NCBI GenBank assembly: GCA_017621295.1
Contig: JAGATI010000180.1
Coordinates: forward strand, 1-7,482
Reading direction: 5' to 3'
DNA: 7,482 nt
From: Clostridia bacterium
GTDB lineage: Bacteria; Bacillota_A; Clostridia; TANB77; CAG-508
The notes under the pieces: generated by a model
Told to the model about the DNA's origin: nothing
The model's input: only the letters and a program-made list of their open reading frames with translations
Databases searched by the model: none
Part shown: positions 1 through 5,417 of the stretch, in pieces
Layout of the letters: each line of letters opens with the position of its first letter
How positions within the stretch are numbered: the stretch's first letter is position 1
Translations under genes and position numbers: made by a program

Positions 1-366
1 TATTCTCTTTTCTTTTAGTAATTTGACAAATTTTAAAGCACTTGCTTGTGTAAATTCATTAACTTCCATATAGTGTAATAAATCACTTATATATTCATCA
101 TTTTGACTTTGATAAGAAGATATATTATCAAAATACTCATCAATTTCATTAAAATAGGTTTCAATTTTTTTTATTTTTTCTATAATCTCAAAGTGTTTTG
201 GCTCTTCTTCTTTATCTTTATTTGTTTCCATTTCTTCTGCTATTGCTTGTTCTATTTCATCATTAGAAAAAGTGTCTTCATTTGGCTCTTCTTCCATTTC
301 TGCTGCATTACCACCTAGTATTTCTGCCATTTCATCAGACACTTCATTATTCTTCTTTCTCCCCAT
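1..366 (-). CDS. Acidic protein of unknown function, 3' end beyond the window
   Basis: An open frame of 122 codons starts with ATG at 366-364 and runs off the left edge without a stop, so the C-terminus is missing. The start is supported by a GGAG site 9 bases upstream and by its position: it overlaps the last 20 bases of the recombinase gene, which suggests translational coupling. The N-terminus (MGRKKNNEVSDEM) has a short basic patch. It is followed by a long Glu/Asp-rich, probably disordered stretch to about residue 58. From about residue 60 a helical region rich in Glu, Lys, Ile and Tyr follows (HFEIIEKIKKIETYFNEIDE) and may form a coiled coil. I do not recognise the family. Its co-transcription with the recombinase makes an accessory or DNA-packaging role conceivable, but nothing in the sequence shows it. 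Confidence 0.82.
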   Translation of the reverse strand, partial: MGRKKNNEVSDEMAEILGGNAAEMEEEPNEDTFSNDEIEQAIAEEMETNKDKEEEPKHFEIIEKIKKIETYFNEIDEYFDNISSYQSQNDEYISDLLHYMEVNEFTQASALKFVKLLKEKRI

Positions 367-1378
367 ATTGCTCATCTCCTATCATCTCTTTAACTTTATC
401 TCTTAAATCTTTATTTTCCATTAACTTCCTTAATAGAAGTTCTACTTCTTTTTCTTCCTCTTTTTGTTTTTTATTTGTTTCATTTAACATAGCCATACGA
501 ACTCTTTCTCCGTTAGAGTGAGAGTAATTGTTTGTCGTTGCAATATTTGAATGCCCCATCTCATCACGAACTGTTGCAATGTCGTTTCCTCTTCTTAATT
601 GTTCCGTTCCAAAACTATGTCTTAATTTATGAGGACTAAAATGGTTATACCAGTCTAATCTTCCCTCATATAAAGGTTCTTCATTAAACTTTTTAGCCCA
701 AGTCTTCATACTTCTTTCAAAATTATTACGAAAAATAACATTTCCATTATCATTTAACATTAGAGTATCATCATTTTGCTTTCCATTTTTTTCAACAATT
801 CTTGCTCTCTTTCCATTTATAAATTGTCTAGCAATTTCTTGTACCCATAAATCAAACCAAATTCTTCTTTCCTTATTTCCTTTACCAATTATATCTGCAT
901 AACCATTTTCAATATCAGTACAAGTTATTTGAATAAGTTCACAAAAACGAACACCAGTACCAAACCCAATAGCCATACCAGTTTTAACACGACTATCTTT
1001 AACATAACTTAATAAGTCCATTGCGTCCTCAAAATCTAAACATTTAGCCTCTCTTTTAGGCACTTTTGCAAAAGGTATTCTTAAAATATCTTCATCAATT
1101 TGGTCTTTAAATTCATCTTTTAAGAACTTGTAGATTTCTTTAATTGCCGTTAATTTAGTATTTCTACTTCTCTCCTTATTACCTTTATCTGCTAAATCAG
1201 ATAGCCAATTTTTTACATTTTGAGAATTCATTTTCAATAAATCTTCTTTTGTTTTTATGTTATTATAGTCCAAAAAACTTTGTATTCTATATAAGTATTG
1301 GTCTATGCTGTTCTTACTTTTACCCTCAATTTTTGTCTTATAATCTCTATAAGATTTGAAAACTTGCTCTAATTCCAT
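347..1378 (-). CDS. Tyrosine recombinase / phage integrase family
   Basis: This 343-residue protein is a DNA breaking-rejoining enzyme that cuts and rejoins DNA through a 3'-phosphotyrosine intermediate. The N-terminal part (about 1-100) fits a SAM-like core-binding domain that grips the DNA. The catalytic domain (about 110-290) has the full active-site set: Arg144 in GTGVRFCEL, Lys166 in IGKGNKER, His250 and Arg253 in SPHKLRHSFG, His276 in EMGHSNIATT, and the nucleophile Tyr285 in NNYSH. Length is normal for XerC/D-like and phage integrases, except for a highly charged tail (about 301-343, EEEKEVELLLRKLMENK) that looks helical. The ATG has a near-perfect AAGGAGG site and its own promoter just upstream. 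The next gene overlaps its 3' end by 20 bases. No excisionase-like gene or clear attachment site is visible nearby, so element integration, dimer resolution or DNA inversion all remain possible. Confidence 0.97.
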   Translation of the reverse strand: MELEQVFKSYRDYKTKIEGKSKNSIDQYLYRIQSFLDYNNIKTKEDLLKMNSQNVKNWLSDLADKGNKERSRNTKLTAIKEIYKFLKDEFKDQIDEDILRIPFAKVPKREAKCLDFEDAMDLLSYVKDSRVKTGMAIGFGTGVRFCELIQITCTDIENGYADIIGKGNKERRIWFDLWVQEIARQFINGKRARIVEKNGKQNDDTLMLNDNGNVIFRNNFERSMKTWAKKFNEEPLYEGRLDWYNHFSPHKLRHSFGTEQLRRGNDIATVRDEMGHSNIATTNNYSHSNGERVRMAMLNETNKKQKEEEKEVELLLRKLMENKDLRDKVKEMIGDEQYGEKEE

Positions 1379-1400
1379 ATTTACACCTCCTTTATTATTT

Positions 1401-1417
1401 ATAATATAGCATATTAT
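1401..1417. repeat. Perfect inverted repeat over the recombinase -10 element
   Basis: ATAATAT (1401-1407) and ATATTAT (1411-1417) are perfect 7-bp inverted arms around a 3-base centre. The repeat covers the whole -10 hexamer and part of the -35/-10 spacer of the recombinase promoter, the position expected of a repressor operator. The arms are pure A+T, so chance occurrence in this base composition is a real alternative, and no repressor gene is visible in the window. Confidence 0.4.
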
Positions 1418-1431
1418 TTTATTTTTGTCAA
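1403..1431 (-). promoter_or_regulatory. Sigma-A type promoter of the recombinase gene
   Basis: On the minus strand a consensus -35 TTGACA (1431-1426) is followed after exactly 17 bases by TATATT (1408-1403). A TG one base before the -10 makes it an extended -10 element. The recombinase ATG is 25 bases beyond the -10, with AAGGAGG between them. The -35 lies inside the last codons of the upstream gene (Leu-Thr of its C-terminal LTKIK), so the promoter is embedded in coding sequence. It is the best-matching promoter in the window and implies that recombinase expression can be uncoupled from the upstream operon. Confidence 0.85.
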
Positions 1432-1593
1432 GTAATATACTCCCTCTTTTTCTTCAACTTTTAGCTTTCCTTTAAATTCTTCCTCAACTGCTTTTACTTG
1501 TTCTATAAAGAACACATAGGCTTGACTATTATGTTTCAAGTCATTTAATGCCTCTTTTACAACATTTCTAAAATAACTATTTTCTTCTTCCAT
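1414..1593 (-). CDS. Small protein of unknown function (59 aa)
   Basis: A small charged protein beginning MEEENSYFRNVVKEALND, with a helical first half and a C-terminus (VEEKEGVYYLTKIK) that looks like a short beta hairpin. I do not recognise the family. I chose the ATG at 1593 because AAAGGA lies 9 bases before it. The frame stays open upstream to an ATG at 1611 (GGGGG 10 bases before it, which could pair with a G-U wobble) and to a TTG at 1620, so the protein may be 65 residues long. Its last codons contain the -35 element of the recombinase promoter, which constrains both sequences. The 56-base gap to the upstream gene is one of the largest in the operon. Confidence 0.72.
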   Translation of the reverse strand: MEEENSYFRNVVKEALNDLKHNSQAYVFFIEQVKAVEEEFKGKLKVEEKEGVYYLTKIK

Positions 1594-1649
1594 TTTAATT
1601 TTTCCTTTCATAATTATCAAACCCCCACGATTTTCAAATTTCCATTTAA

Positions 1650-1832
1650 TTAAATATCAAAATCTAGTTCATTTTCCATAATATTTTTAACAACTTTACC
1701 ATTTTTAAATCTAATTGTATATCTTGTGTCCCAACGAATAGTTTTACTATCAATAATCTCTACAATTTGATTATTATATTTAGTTAAATCTTCTCCACCA
1801 ACTATTTTGGTATAAAATCTTGCTTTTTGCAT
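1650..1832 (-). CDS. Small beta-rich protein, possibly an SH3-like barrel (60 aa)
   Basis: A 60-residue protein beginning MQKARFYTKIVGGEDLTKYN. The middle reads NNQIVEIIDSKTIRWDTRY and the end has TIRFKNGKVVKN followed by ENELDFDI. The layout of a 'QIVEII' strand, then an 'Y-x-I-R-F-x-x-G' strand, then a terminal 'NEL' is what I would expect of small SH3-like barrels found in phage genomes. This rests on pattern memory, not an alignment. The ATG has AAGGAG 8 bases upstream, and that site is formed by the last codons of the preceding gene, whose stop is only 2 bases before the start. No catalytic residues are evident; a nucleic-acid or protein-binding role is only a guess. Confidence 0.78.
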   Translation of the reverse strand: MQKARFYTKIVGGEDLTKYNNQIVEIIDSKTIRWDTRYTIRFKNGKVVKNIMENELDFDI

Positions 1833-1834
1833 AA

Positions 1835-2053
1835 TTATTTCTCCTTTATTTCTTCAATTTTATTATAACTCCAATAAGACATATTTCTTTTAATATCTTT
1901 ATCGTTATTTTCAATAACTTCTCTGCTATCATCTAACATTTTACTACTTAATTGCATAACTTGTTGTTTTGCAGAAATATAATCATCTGCCTCTACTTCT
2001 ATTTCTTTATAAATATTTATTTGTGCTTTAATTTTAGTTCTATATTTAGCCAC
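1835..2053 (-). CDS. Small protein of unknown function, GTG start (72 aa)
   Basis: The protein begins MAKYRTKIKAQINIYKEIEV, continues EADDYISAKQQVMQL, and ends in a lysine- and glutamate-rich helix. The opening, two beta strands followed by 'VEAxxYxxAxxxV' leading into a helix, resembles the short DpnD/PcfM-like proteins of phages and conjugative elements. That is a loose resemblance and I give no name. The start is GTG at 2053-2051, the only non-ATG start I accept in the window. It overlaps the end of the HNH gene by 8 bases and has AGGAG about 12 bases upstream inside that gene, so translation is probably coupled to the HNH gene. Confidence 0.78.
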   Translation of the reverse strand: MAKYRTKIKAQINIYKEIEVEADDYISAKQQVMQLSSKMLDDSREVIENNDKDIKRNMSYWSYNKIEEIKEK

Positions 2054-2522
2054 TTTTTCTGCACTCTCCTTTAACTATTTGCTTAATTAGATTATGGCTT
2101 ACACCATATTCTTCTGCTAATTTTCTATAACTAACTTTTTTAAAGGGGTTATTTATGCTTTCATCTCTGCTTTCTATTTCATTTCTAAAATATTTTTCTC
2201 TTATTTCTTCAACCTCTTTATTAGTTAATTTTGCTCTTGAATTATTTTCTCCTCTTAAATGTTTCTTTTTATTTGTAATATAAAGATTATCAATTGCATT
2301 ATTTTCTATATTATTATCTTTATGTTTTACACAAAATCTATGATTTTCAAAATCAAAATCTTGATGAAAAGCATAATAAACAAATCTAGCATAAGAAACA
2401 CTCTTAACTTCTCCATTAATAGATAAGTCTATTGTTTTATTAAACACCATAGGTTTCCCACTTAAATTTAATATAGTTCCGTTTTCACAAACTTCATACC
2501 CAAATAAATTAACTTTTCTCAT
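2046..2522 (-). CDS. HNH endonuclease with C-terminal helix-turn-helix (phage homing type)
   Basis: A 158-residue protein with the layout of free-standing phage HNH endonucleases, which nick or cut DNA and often spread by homing. The N-terminus (GYEVCENGTILNLSGK, 8-23) is the usual substrate-recognition lead-in. The HNH core spans about 44-85: YARFVYYAF, then VKHKDNNIENNAIDNLYIT with His67, Asn75 and Asn79. Where many relatives have His in 'VHRLVA', this one has Ala45, a substitution I believe also occurs in other members. A linker (ENNSRAKLTNKEVEEIREKY, 92-111) leads to a helix-turn-helix (SYRKLAEEYGVSHNLIKQIV, 131-150) for DNA binding. AAGGAG lies 8 bases before the ATG. The gene sits between unknown small genes and overlaps the next by 8 bases, so it is fully integrated in the operon. 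Activity is likely because the key His and Asn residues are present. Confidence 0.92.
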   Translation of the reverse strand: MRKVNLFGYEVCENGTILNLSGKPMVFNKTIDLSINGEVKSVSYARFVYYAFHQDFDFENHRFCVKHKDNNIENNAIDNLYITNKKKHLRGENNSRAKLTNKEVEEIREKYFRNEIESRDESINNPFKKVSYRKLAEEYGVSHNLIKQIVKGECRKSG

Positions 2523-2535
2523 CTTGTCTGCTCCT

Positions 2536-2778
2536 TTACATATTTTCTATATATTCTTTTAGTTTAGAACAACCAATATAATAAATAGTTGCAAATTCTA
2601 AACATACACTTTCCTTATCTTTTCTATAAAACTTAACTCTTTTTTTAGAATTATTGACCTTAAAACCCCCTATTTGTCTTTGTGCTTTTGCAAGAGAGAG
2701 GTCTTGTTGTATATAATTACACATATCATAGAACTCTCTTTTCCCATACTCGTTTATAAAATCAATATTTCTTTTCAT
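2536..2778 (-). CDS. Small basic protein of unknown function (80 aa)
   Basis: A protein rich in Lys, Arg and Tyr that begins MKRNIDFINEYGKREFYDMC. It has a central basic stretch (KVNNSKKRVKFYRKDKE) and a helical end. Three Cys are present (near 20, 59 and 70), but they are too scattered for a zinc ribbon. I do not recognise the family. The net positive charge contrasts with the acidic proteins around it and would suit nucleic-acid binding, which is only an inference. AAGGAG is 7 bases before the ATG and shares its first bases with the stop codon of the preceding 35-codon gene. The next gene (HNH) starts 13 bases downstream. Confidence 0.78.
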   Translation of the reverse strand: MKRNIDFINEYGKREFYDMCNYIQQDLSLAKAQRQIGGFKVNNSKKRVKFYRKDKESVCLEFATIYYIGCSKLKEYIENM

Positions 2779-2789
2779 TTTAAATCTCC

Positions 2790-2897
2790 TTAATCATCAT
2801 TTTCATCATAAATTTCCATATTCTTTTCCATTGCACCGACTACTCCGTCCATAAGATTTTTGCTAGTCCACATTATAAATAAAGTTATTATACCCAT
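2790..2897 (-). CDS. Very small protein, hydrophobic N-terminus (35 aa)
   Basis: An open frame beginning MGIITLFIMWTSKNLMDGVV and ending in an acidic tail YDENDD. It fills an otherwise empty gap of about 120 bases between two genes: its ATG lies 2 bases after the upstream stop, and its own stop forms part of the next gene's AAGGAG site. GAGGA lies about 12 bases before the ATG, a workable though slightly long spacing. The first ten residues are hydrophobic but too short to be a confident membrane helix. I do not recognise it. The fit into the chain argues for a real gene; the short length means chance cannot be excluded. Confidence 0.55.
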   Translation of the reverse strand: MGIITLFIMWTSKNLMDGVVGAMEKNMEIYDENDD

Positions 2898-2899
2898 AC

Positions 2900-3415
2900 T
2901 TAATCATCTTCCTCTTCTAAATCTAATATTTCATCTAAATTTAAATCTAATAAATCAAATTCTGCTTTTCTTCTATTATTCCAACCATAAATTACTTCAA
3001 ATTTGTTTGTGTCTAAATTAATTATATAAGCCCACTCACAAAATAGAGTATCATCTATAAAATCATTTCCATTTTCCATATAAGGTACAACTTTATTTAT
3101 ATAAGAACTTAAATTACCTTGTAATTTTCTTAATAAACAATACCAGTCATCTAAACTTTTAGTGCTAACATTTAAATCTACAACATTTGCTTTAACACAA
3201 GTATCTTTTTGCTCTTGTGTAGGAGCAATATTGCTATCAATTAATTCAATATAATCAAAAGTTTCACTTAAAACATTTAATCTATTTTCCTTTTTTATTC
3301 CATTAATAGTTTCTACTAAATCTTTTCCTAAGCCACTAGGGTAACTATCAAAATGATTATAAGCCCCTTTTAATTCTCCTTTTTTCTTAATTCCATAATA
3401 ACCTCTTGTACTCAT
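2900..3415 (-). CDS. Phage protein of the MSTRG-type family, function unknown (171 aa)
   Basis: The protein begins MSTRGYYGIKKKGELKGAYN, continues HFDSYPSGLGKDLVETI, and near the end has CEWAYIINLDTNKFEVIYG. I recognise this combination (an N-terminal 'STRG-YxG' strand, a 'YNHFDSYPxGLG' motif and a late 'W-x-Y-hIINLDT' strand) from phage proteins usually listed as hypothetical. I know of no assigned activity. I chose the ATG at 3415 because AGGAG lies about 10 bases before it and it follows the preceding stop by a single base. An in-frame start 7 codons earlier would overlap the preceding gene and has no suitable ribosome site. The tail is strongly acidic (DLNLDEILDLEEEDD). Confidence 0.88.
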   Translation of the reverse strand: MSTRGYYGIKKKGELKGAYNHFDSYPSGLGKDLVETINGIKKENRLNVLSETFDYIELIDSNIAPTQEQKDTCVKANVVDLNVSTKSLDDWYCLLRKLQGNLSSYINKVVPYMENGNDFIDDTLFCEWAYIINLDTNKFEVIYGWNNRRKAEFDLLDLNLDEILDLEEEDD

Positions 3416-3416
3416 A

Positions 3417-3566
3417 TTATTCACTCTCCTCTTCAATAATCTTAATACATTTTCTTATTTCAACCATATCTTGTTCATCATTAAATCTACCCTCGTTGTT
3501 TTCTCTTATGTCATTTAATAATTCATAGCAAATCTTTAATTCTGCTAAAACTTCTTTATCAGTCAT
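3417..3566 (-). CDS. Small acidic helical protein (49 aa)
   Basis: An open frame of 49 codons beginning MTDKEVLAELKICYELLNDI and ending IKIIEEESE. It fills the 130-base gap between two larger genes. Its ATG directly follows the upstream stop codon with no spacer, and its own stop is one base before the next gene's ATG. AAGGAG lies 9 bases before its start, formed by the last codons of the preceding gene. Its own final codons supply the AGGAG of the next gene. Heptad-like spacing of Leu and Ile suggests a helical hairpin or coiled coil. I do not recognise the family. The support for a genuine gene is good. Confidence 0.75.
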   Translation of the reverse strand: MTDKEVLAELKICYELLNDIRENNEGRFNDEQDMVEIRKCIKIIEEESE

Positions 3567-3824
3567 TTAAATCATCTCCTTTAAAATATTTTCTATTCTT
3601 TTATACTCTTTTTTAGAAACAAAGTTTTCTAAATATTGACACTCAATTATATCTTTTACTTCTGCTTTATTTCTAATTACTTCTCTATCATCAAAATCAT
3701 ATAAATAATATTTATTATTTTTACTTTTTCTTAATTCAAATCTATCTTGACTTGCTTTTAATAAAACTTTATTAAAGAAGTCTAAATCATTATTTAAATC
3801 ATATTTTTTAAACCATATTTTCAT
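3567..3824 (-). CDS. Small protein of unknown function (85 aa)
   Basis: The protein begins MKIWFKKYDLNNDLDFFNKV, has a middle beta segment (KNNKYYLYDFDDREVI), and ends in a helical stretch (KKEYKRIENILKEMI). The 'YYLYDFDDREVI' segment recalls short strand-turn-strand units seen in several small phage proteins, but I do not recognise a named family. AGGAG lies about 8 bases before the ATG and overlaps the TAG stop of the preceding gene, which ends 11 bases upstream. Its final codons build the AAGGAG used by the following 49-codon gene. It has no cysteine pairs, signal peptide or membrane segment. Confidence 0.8.
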   Translation of the reverse strand: MKIWFKKYDLNNDLDFFNKVLLKASQDRFELRKSKNNKYYLYDFDDREVIRNKAEVKDIIECQYLENFVSKKEYKRIENILKEMI

Positions 3825-3835
3825 AGTTCACACTC

Positions 3836-4159
3836 CTAATCTACGAACTCAAACTCTGCTCCACAACATTGATGAATAAATTGTTTATCTAACTTCCAAT
3901 TACTTATAAATCTTAAAGGACAAGTTTCTCCCCATATTTTAGGTAGTTCATCAATATTATAAAATTTTGTATCTTCTCCCCACATTTCCTTAACACTTTC
4001 AATATCATCTTTATCTTCAACTATATATATTTTATGGCAATTATCATAAACAAATAATGTCAAATCATCTTCAATAACATATTCATTTAATAATTTACCA
4101 AAAACATATAAATCATAACCTACTTCATCTATTTCATACTCTCTAATTATTGTTTTCAT
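3836..4159 (-). CDS. Protein of unknown function with a Cys/His-containing C-terminus (107 aa)
   Basis: The protein begins MKTIIREYEIDEVGYDLYVF and continues with acidic beta-rich sequence (LFVYDNCHKIYIVEDKDD). It ends with a Trp-, Cys- and His-containing section: WGETCPLRF and then FIHQCCGAEFEFVD. Cys and His residues in this last third (one in TCPL, then H-x-C-C) could bind a metal, but the spacing matches no zinc motif I know. The start codon shares one base with the stop of the preceding gene (TAATG), a classic coupled junction, and GAGGTG lies about 8 bases before it. It ends in TAG, one of three such stops here. Function unknown. Confidence 0.8.
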   Translation of the reverse strand: MKTIIREYEIDEVGYDLYVFGKLLNEYVIEDDLTLFVYDNCHKIYIVEDKDDIESVKEMWGEDTKFYNIDELPKIWGETCPLRFISNWKLDKQFIHQCCGAEFEFVD

Positions 4160-4464
4160 TATTCATACACCTCAACTTTCTCTAACACTACATAATATAC
4201 TTCTGCTATATTATCTATATATTCATTAAACACTTCATAAACCTTTATAATATTGTCAAACTCATCTTTAATAATTTTCTTATCAAATTGTCTAACAAAC
4301 CAGTCTTGCTCCTCATTTACTTTATTAATAGTTAATTCTATATGTTTTTCTAATTCTGCTTTTGCTATTCTTTCATCATAATAAGCACCAACTATTTTAG
4401 TATTAAATCTCATTTCCTTAATATTTCTTGTATCATCAGTATATGTTTCATAAATAATATACAT
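4159..4464 (-). CDS. First gene of the middle operon, unknown function (101 aa)
   Basis: The protein begins MYIIYETYTDDTRNIKEMRF, continues NTKIVGAYYDERIAKAELEKHI, and ends in a beta-rich acidic section (AEVYYVVLEKVEVYE). A strand, then 'KIVGAYYDERIAKAELEK' as strand-turn-helix, then a terminal strand, is a pattern I associate with small phage proteins of unknown role. No name is justified. GGAG is 10 bases before the ATG. The gene directly follows a promoter in the 70-base gap upstream, so it leads a transcription unit that could run to at least the HNH region. Its stop overlaps the next start by one base. Confidence 0.83.
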   Translation of the reverse strand: MYIIYETYTDDTRNIKEMRFNTKIVGAYYDERIAKAELEKHIELTINKVNEEQDWFVRQFDKKIIKDEFDNIIKVYEVFNEYIDNIAEVYYVVLEKVEVYE

Positions 4465-4477
4465 AAGTATTCATCTC

Positions 4478-4504
4478 CTTTTTGTTTACACTTACATTAT
4501 AGCA
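4478..4504 (-). repeat. Promoter-leader motif, copy 1
   Basis: This 27-base stretch covers TGC, the -10 TATAAT and a leader with GTGTAAAC and AAAAAG. It matches the stretch at 7454-7480 at 23 of 27 positions in the same orientation and the same place relative to a gene start. The match extends well past the -10, so it is more than a shared -10 hexamer. Confidence 0.7.
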
Positions 4505-4525
4505 CAATATTTTATTATATTTCAC
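4496..4525 (-). promoter_or_regulatory. Promoter of the middle gene block
   Basis: A perfect -10 TATAAT (4501-4496) preceded by TGC gives an extended -10 element. The best -35 is GTGAAA (4525-4520), 4 of 6 consensus bases at 18-base spacing, so the promoter relies mainly on the extended -10. It lies in the 70-base gap between two genes, the longest non-coding gap inside the gene array. The sequence from the TG through the -10 and about 18 bases of leader is nearly the same as at the promoter near the right edge. Confidence 0.78.
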
Positions 4526-4534
4526 TTTTTTGTC

Positions 4535-4990
4535 TTATTTTTGTAAAAAACTTAAAACTTTTTCTAAACTTTCTAATTCTTTTTCATAATCTTCAATAGA
4601 ATAATTATTCTTTTTAGCAAACTCATATACTTCATCAATTCTTTTTTCTATTTCATCTGCATTATTTATATAAAGATTATCTTCTCCACCACTATAACTA
4701 TAAATATCAACTTCTCCACTTATATACCAGTCGTTATTTTCATTTTCAGTATCAAAATTCTTATCAATTAAATATAGAGTTATATTATAAGCACTAGCAT
4801 TAATAGGTACATAACCATTACAAGCCCATTGTTGTATAGTTCCAACATAATCTATACCACCACCACTTATATCAAATTCTTCATCATTAATAAGTTCTTC
4901 TACTCCACCTTTATTAAATAATTCTTCTGCTCTTTTTAAACCATTATAAGCAAGTTCATAATCAAAATATTTTCTCTTTTCTTCAAACAT
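4535..4990 (-). CDS. Very acidic protein of unknown function (151 aa)
   Basis: The protein begins MFEEKRKYFDYELAYNGLKR and has a Gly-rich turn (EFDISGGGIDYVG) at about 39-51. A Trp/Cys-containing segment follows (IQQWACNGYVPINASAYN). After a beta-rich acidic middle it ends with a helical pair rich in Glu (YEKELESLEKVLSFLQK). I count about 34 Asp/Glu against 14 Lys/Arg, a strong net negative charge. The ATG is preceded by AAGGTGGTG. It is the last gene before the promoter gap at 4465-4534, and no terminator hairpin follows it. I do not recognise the family. The charge would fit a DNA mimic of the anti-restriction kind, but charge alone is weak evidence. Confidence 0.85.
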   Translation of the reverse strand: MFEEKRKYFDYELAYNGLKRAEELFNKGGVEELINDEEFDISGGGIDYVGTIQQWACNGYVPINASAYNITLYLIDKNFDTENENNDWYISGEVDIYSYSGGEDNLYINNADEIEKRIDEVYEFAKKNNYSIEDYEKELESLEKVLSFLQK

Positions 4991-5003
4991 AATTTACACC
5001 ACC

Positions 5004-5243
5004 TTATTCATATATATAATTCCAAGTATAATCTTCATTAATTAAACTATCAATTATACTTTTAGAATATTCTCCATTGAATAAACCAAGCCAATTATTC
5101 TTATCTATCTCTAAATAATCATCTAAACCATTAAGATAAAAATTAATTTTATGGTCTTTTTTATTTTCAATAACATATCTAAAATCATAATCTTTTTTTG
5201 TATCACTTACAATAATTAAATCATTTTCAAAAATCTTTTCCAT
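5004..5243 (-). CDS. Small acidic protein of unknown function (79 aa)
   Basis: The protein begins MEKIFENDLIIVSDTKKDYD and continues with beta-type sequence (FRYVIENKKDHKINFYLNGL). It ends with aromatic-rich sequence (NWLGLFNGEYSKSI, then NEDYTWNYIYE). No metal-binding, catalytic or membrane motif is visible and I do not recognise it. GGAG is about 11 bases before the ATG and is part of the end of the preceding gene, whose stop is 2 bases before this start. The next gene begins 13 bases after its stop. Confidence 0.8.
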   Translation of the reverse strand: MEKIFENDLIIVSDTKKDYDFRYVIENKKDHKINFYLNGLDDYLEIDKNNWLGLFNGEYSKSIIDSLINEDYTWNYIYE

Positions 5244-5245
5244 AA

Positions 5246-5416
5246 TTATTCATCTCCTAATTCTATAACATAATTGTTATAATATTTAAAACTATCAAAA
5301 GTTCCACCATATTTTTCACTATAATTAAACACACTCATATATTTTTTATCTGCTCTACAATTTTTATAGTAAACTATTTTATCTCCATTTTTTTTAACTA
5401 AATCTTTCAAAAACAT
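5246..5416 (-). CDS. Small protein of unknown function (56 aa)
   Basis: A 56-residue protein beginning MFLKDLVKKNGDKIVYYKNC, with a Tyr/Phe-rich middle (YSEKYGGTFDSFKYYNNY) and ending VIELGDE. The frame is open for 28 more codons upstream, but that part lies inside the neighbouring zinc-ribbon gene. The ATG at 5416 is the better start: it lies one base after that gene's stop and has GGAG 9 bases before it. The 'FDSFKYYNNYVIELGD' end suggests a beta strand pair. Family unknown. Its last codons supply the GGAG of the following gene. Confidence 0.75.
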   Translation of the reverse strand: MFLKDLVKKNGDKIVYYKNCRADKKYMSVFNYSEKYGGTFDSFKYYNNYVIELGDE

Positions 5417-5417
5417 A

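Noticed and set aside
103..521. Open frames on the plus strand at 103-318 and 282-521
   Set aside because: They lie antisense to the partial acidic gene and the recombinase, lack ribosome sites, and encode Phe/Leu/Ser-rich strings typical of the complement of A-rich coding sequence.
4465..4534. Transcription terminator in the 70-base gap
   Set aside because: There is a run of T/A but no GC-containing stem before it. The gap is better explained by the promoter, and the small A+T-rich dyad there is not convincing.
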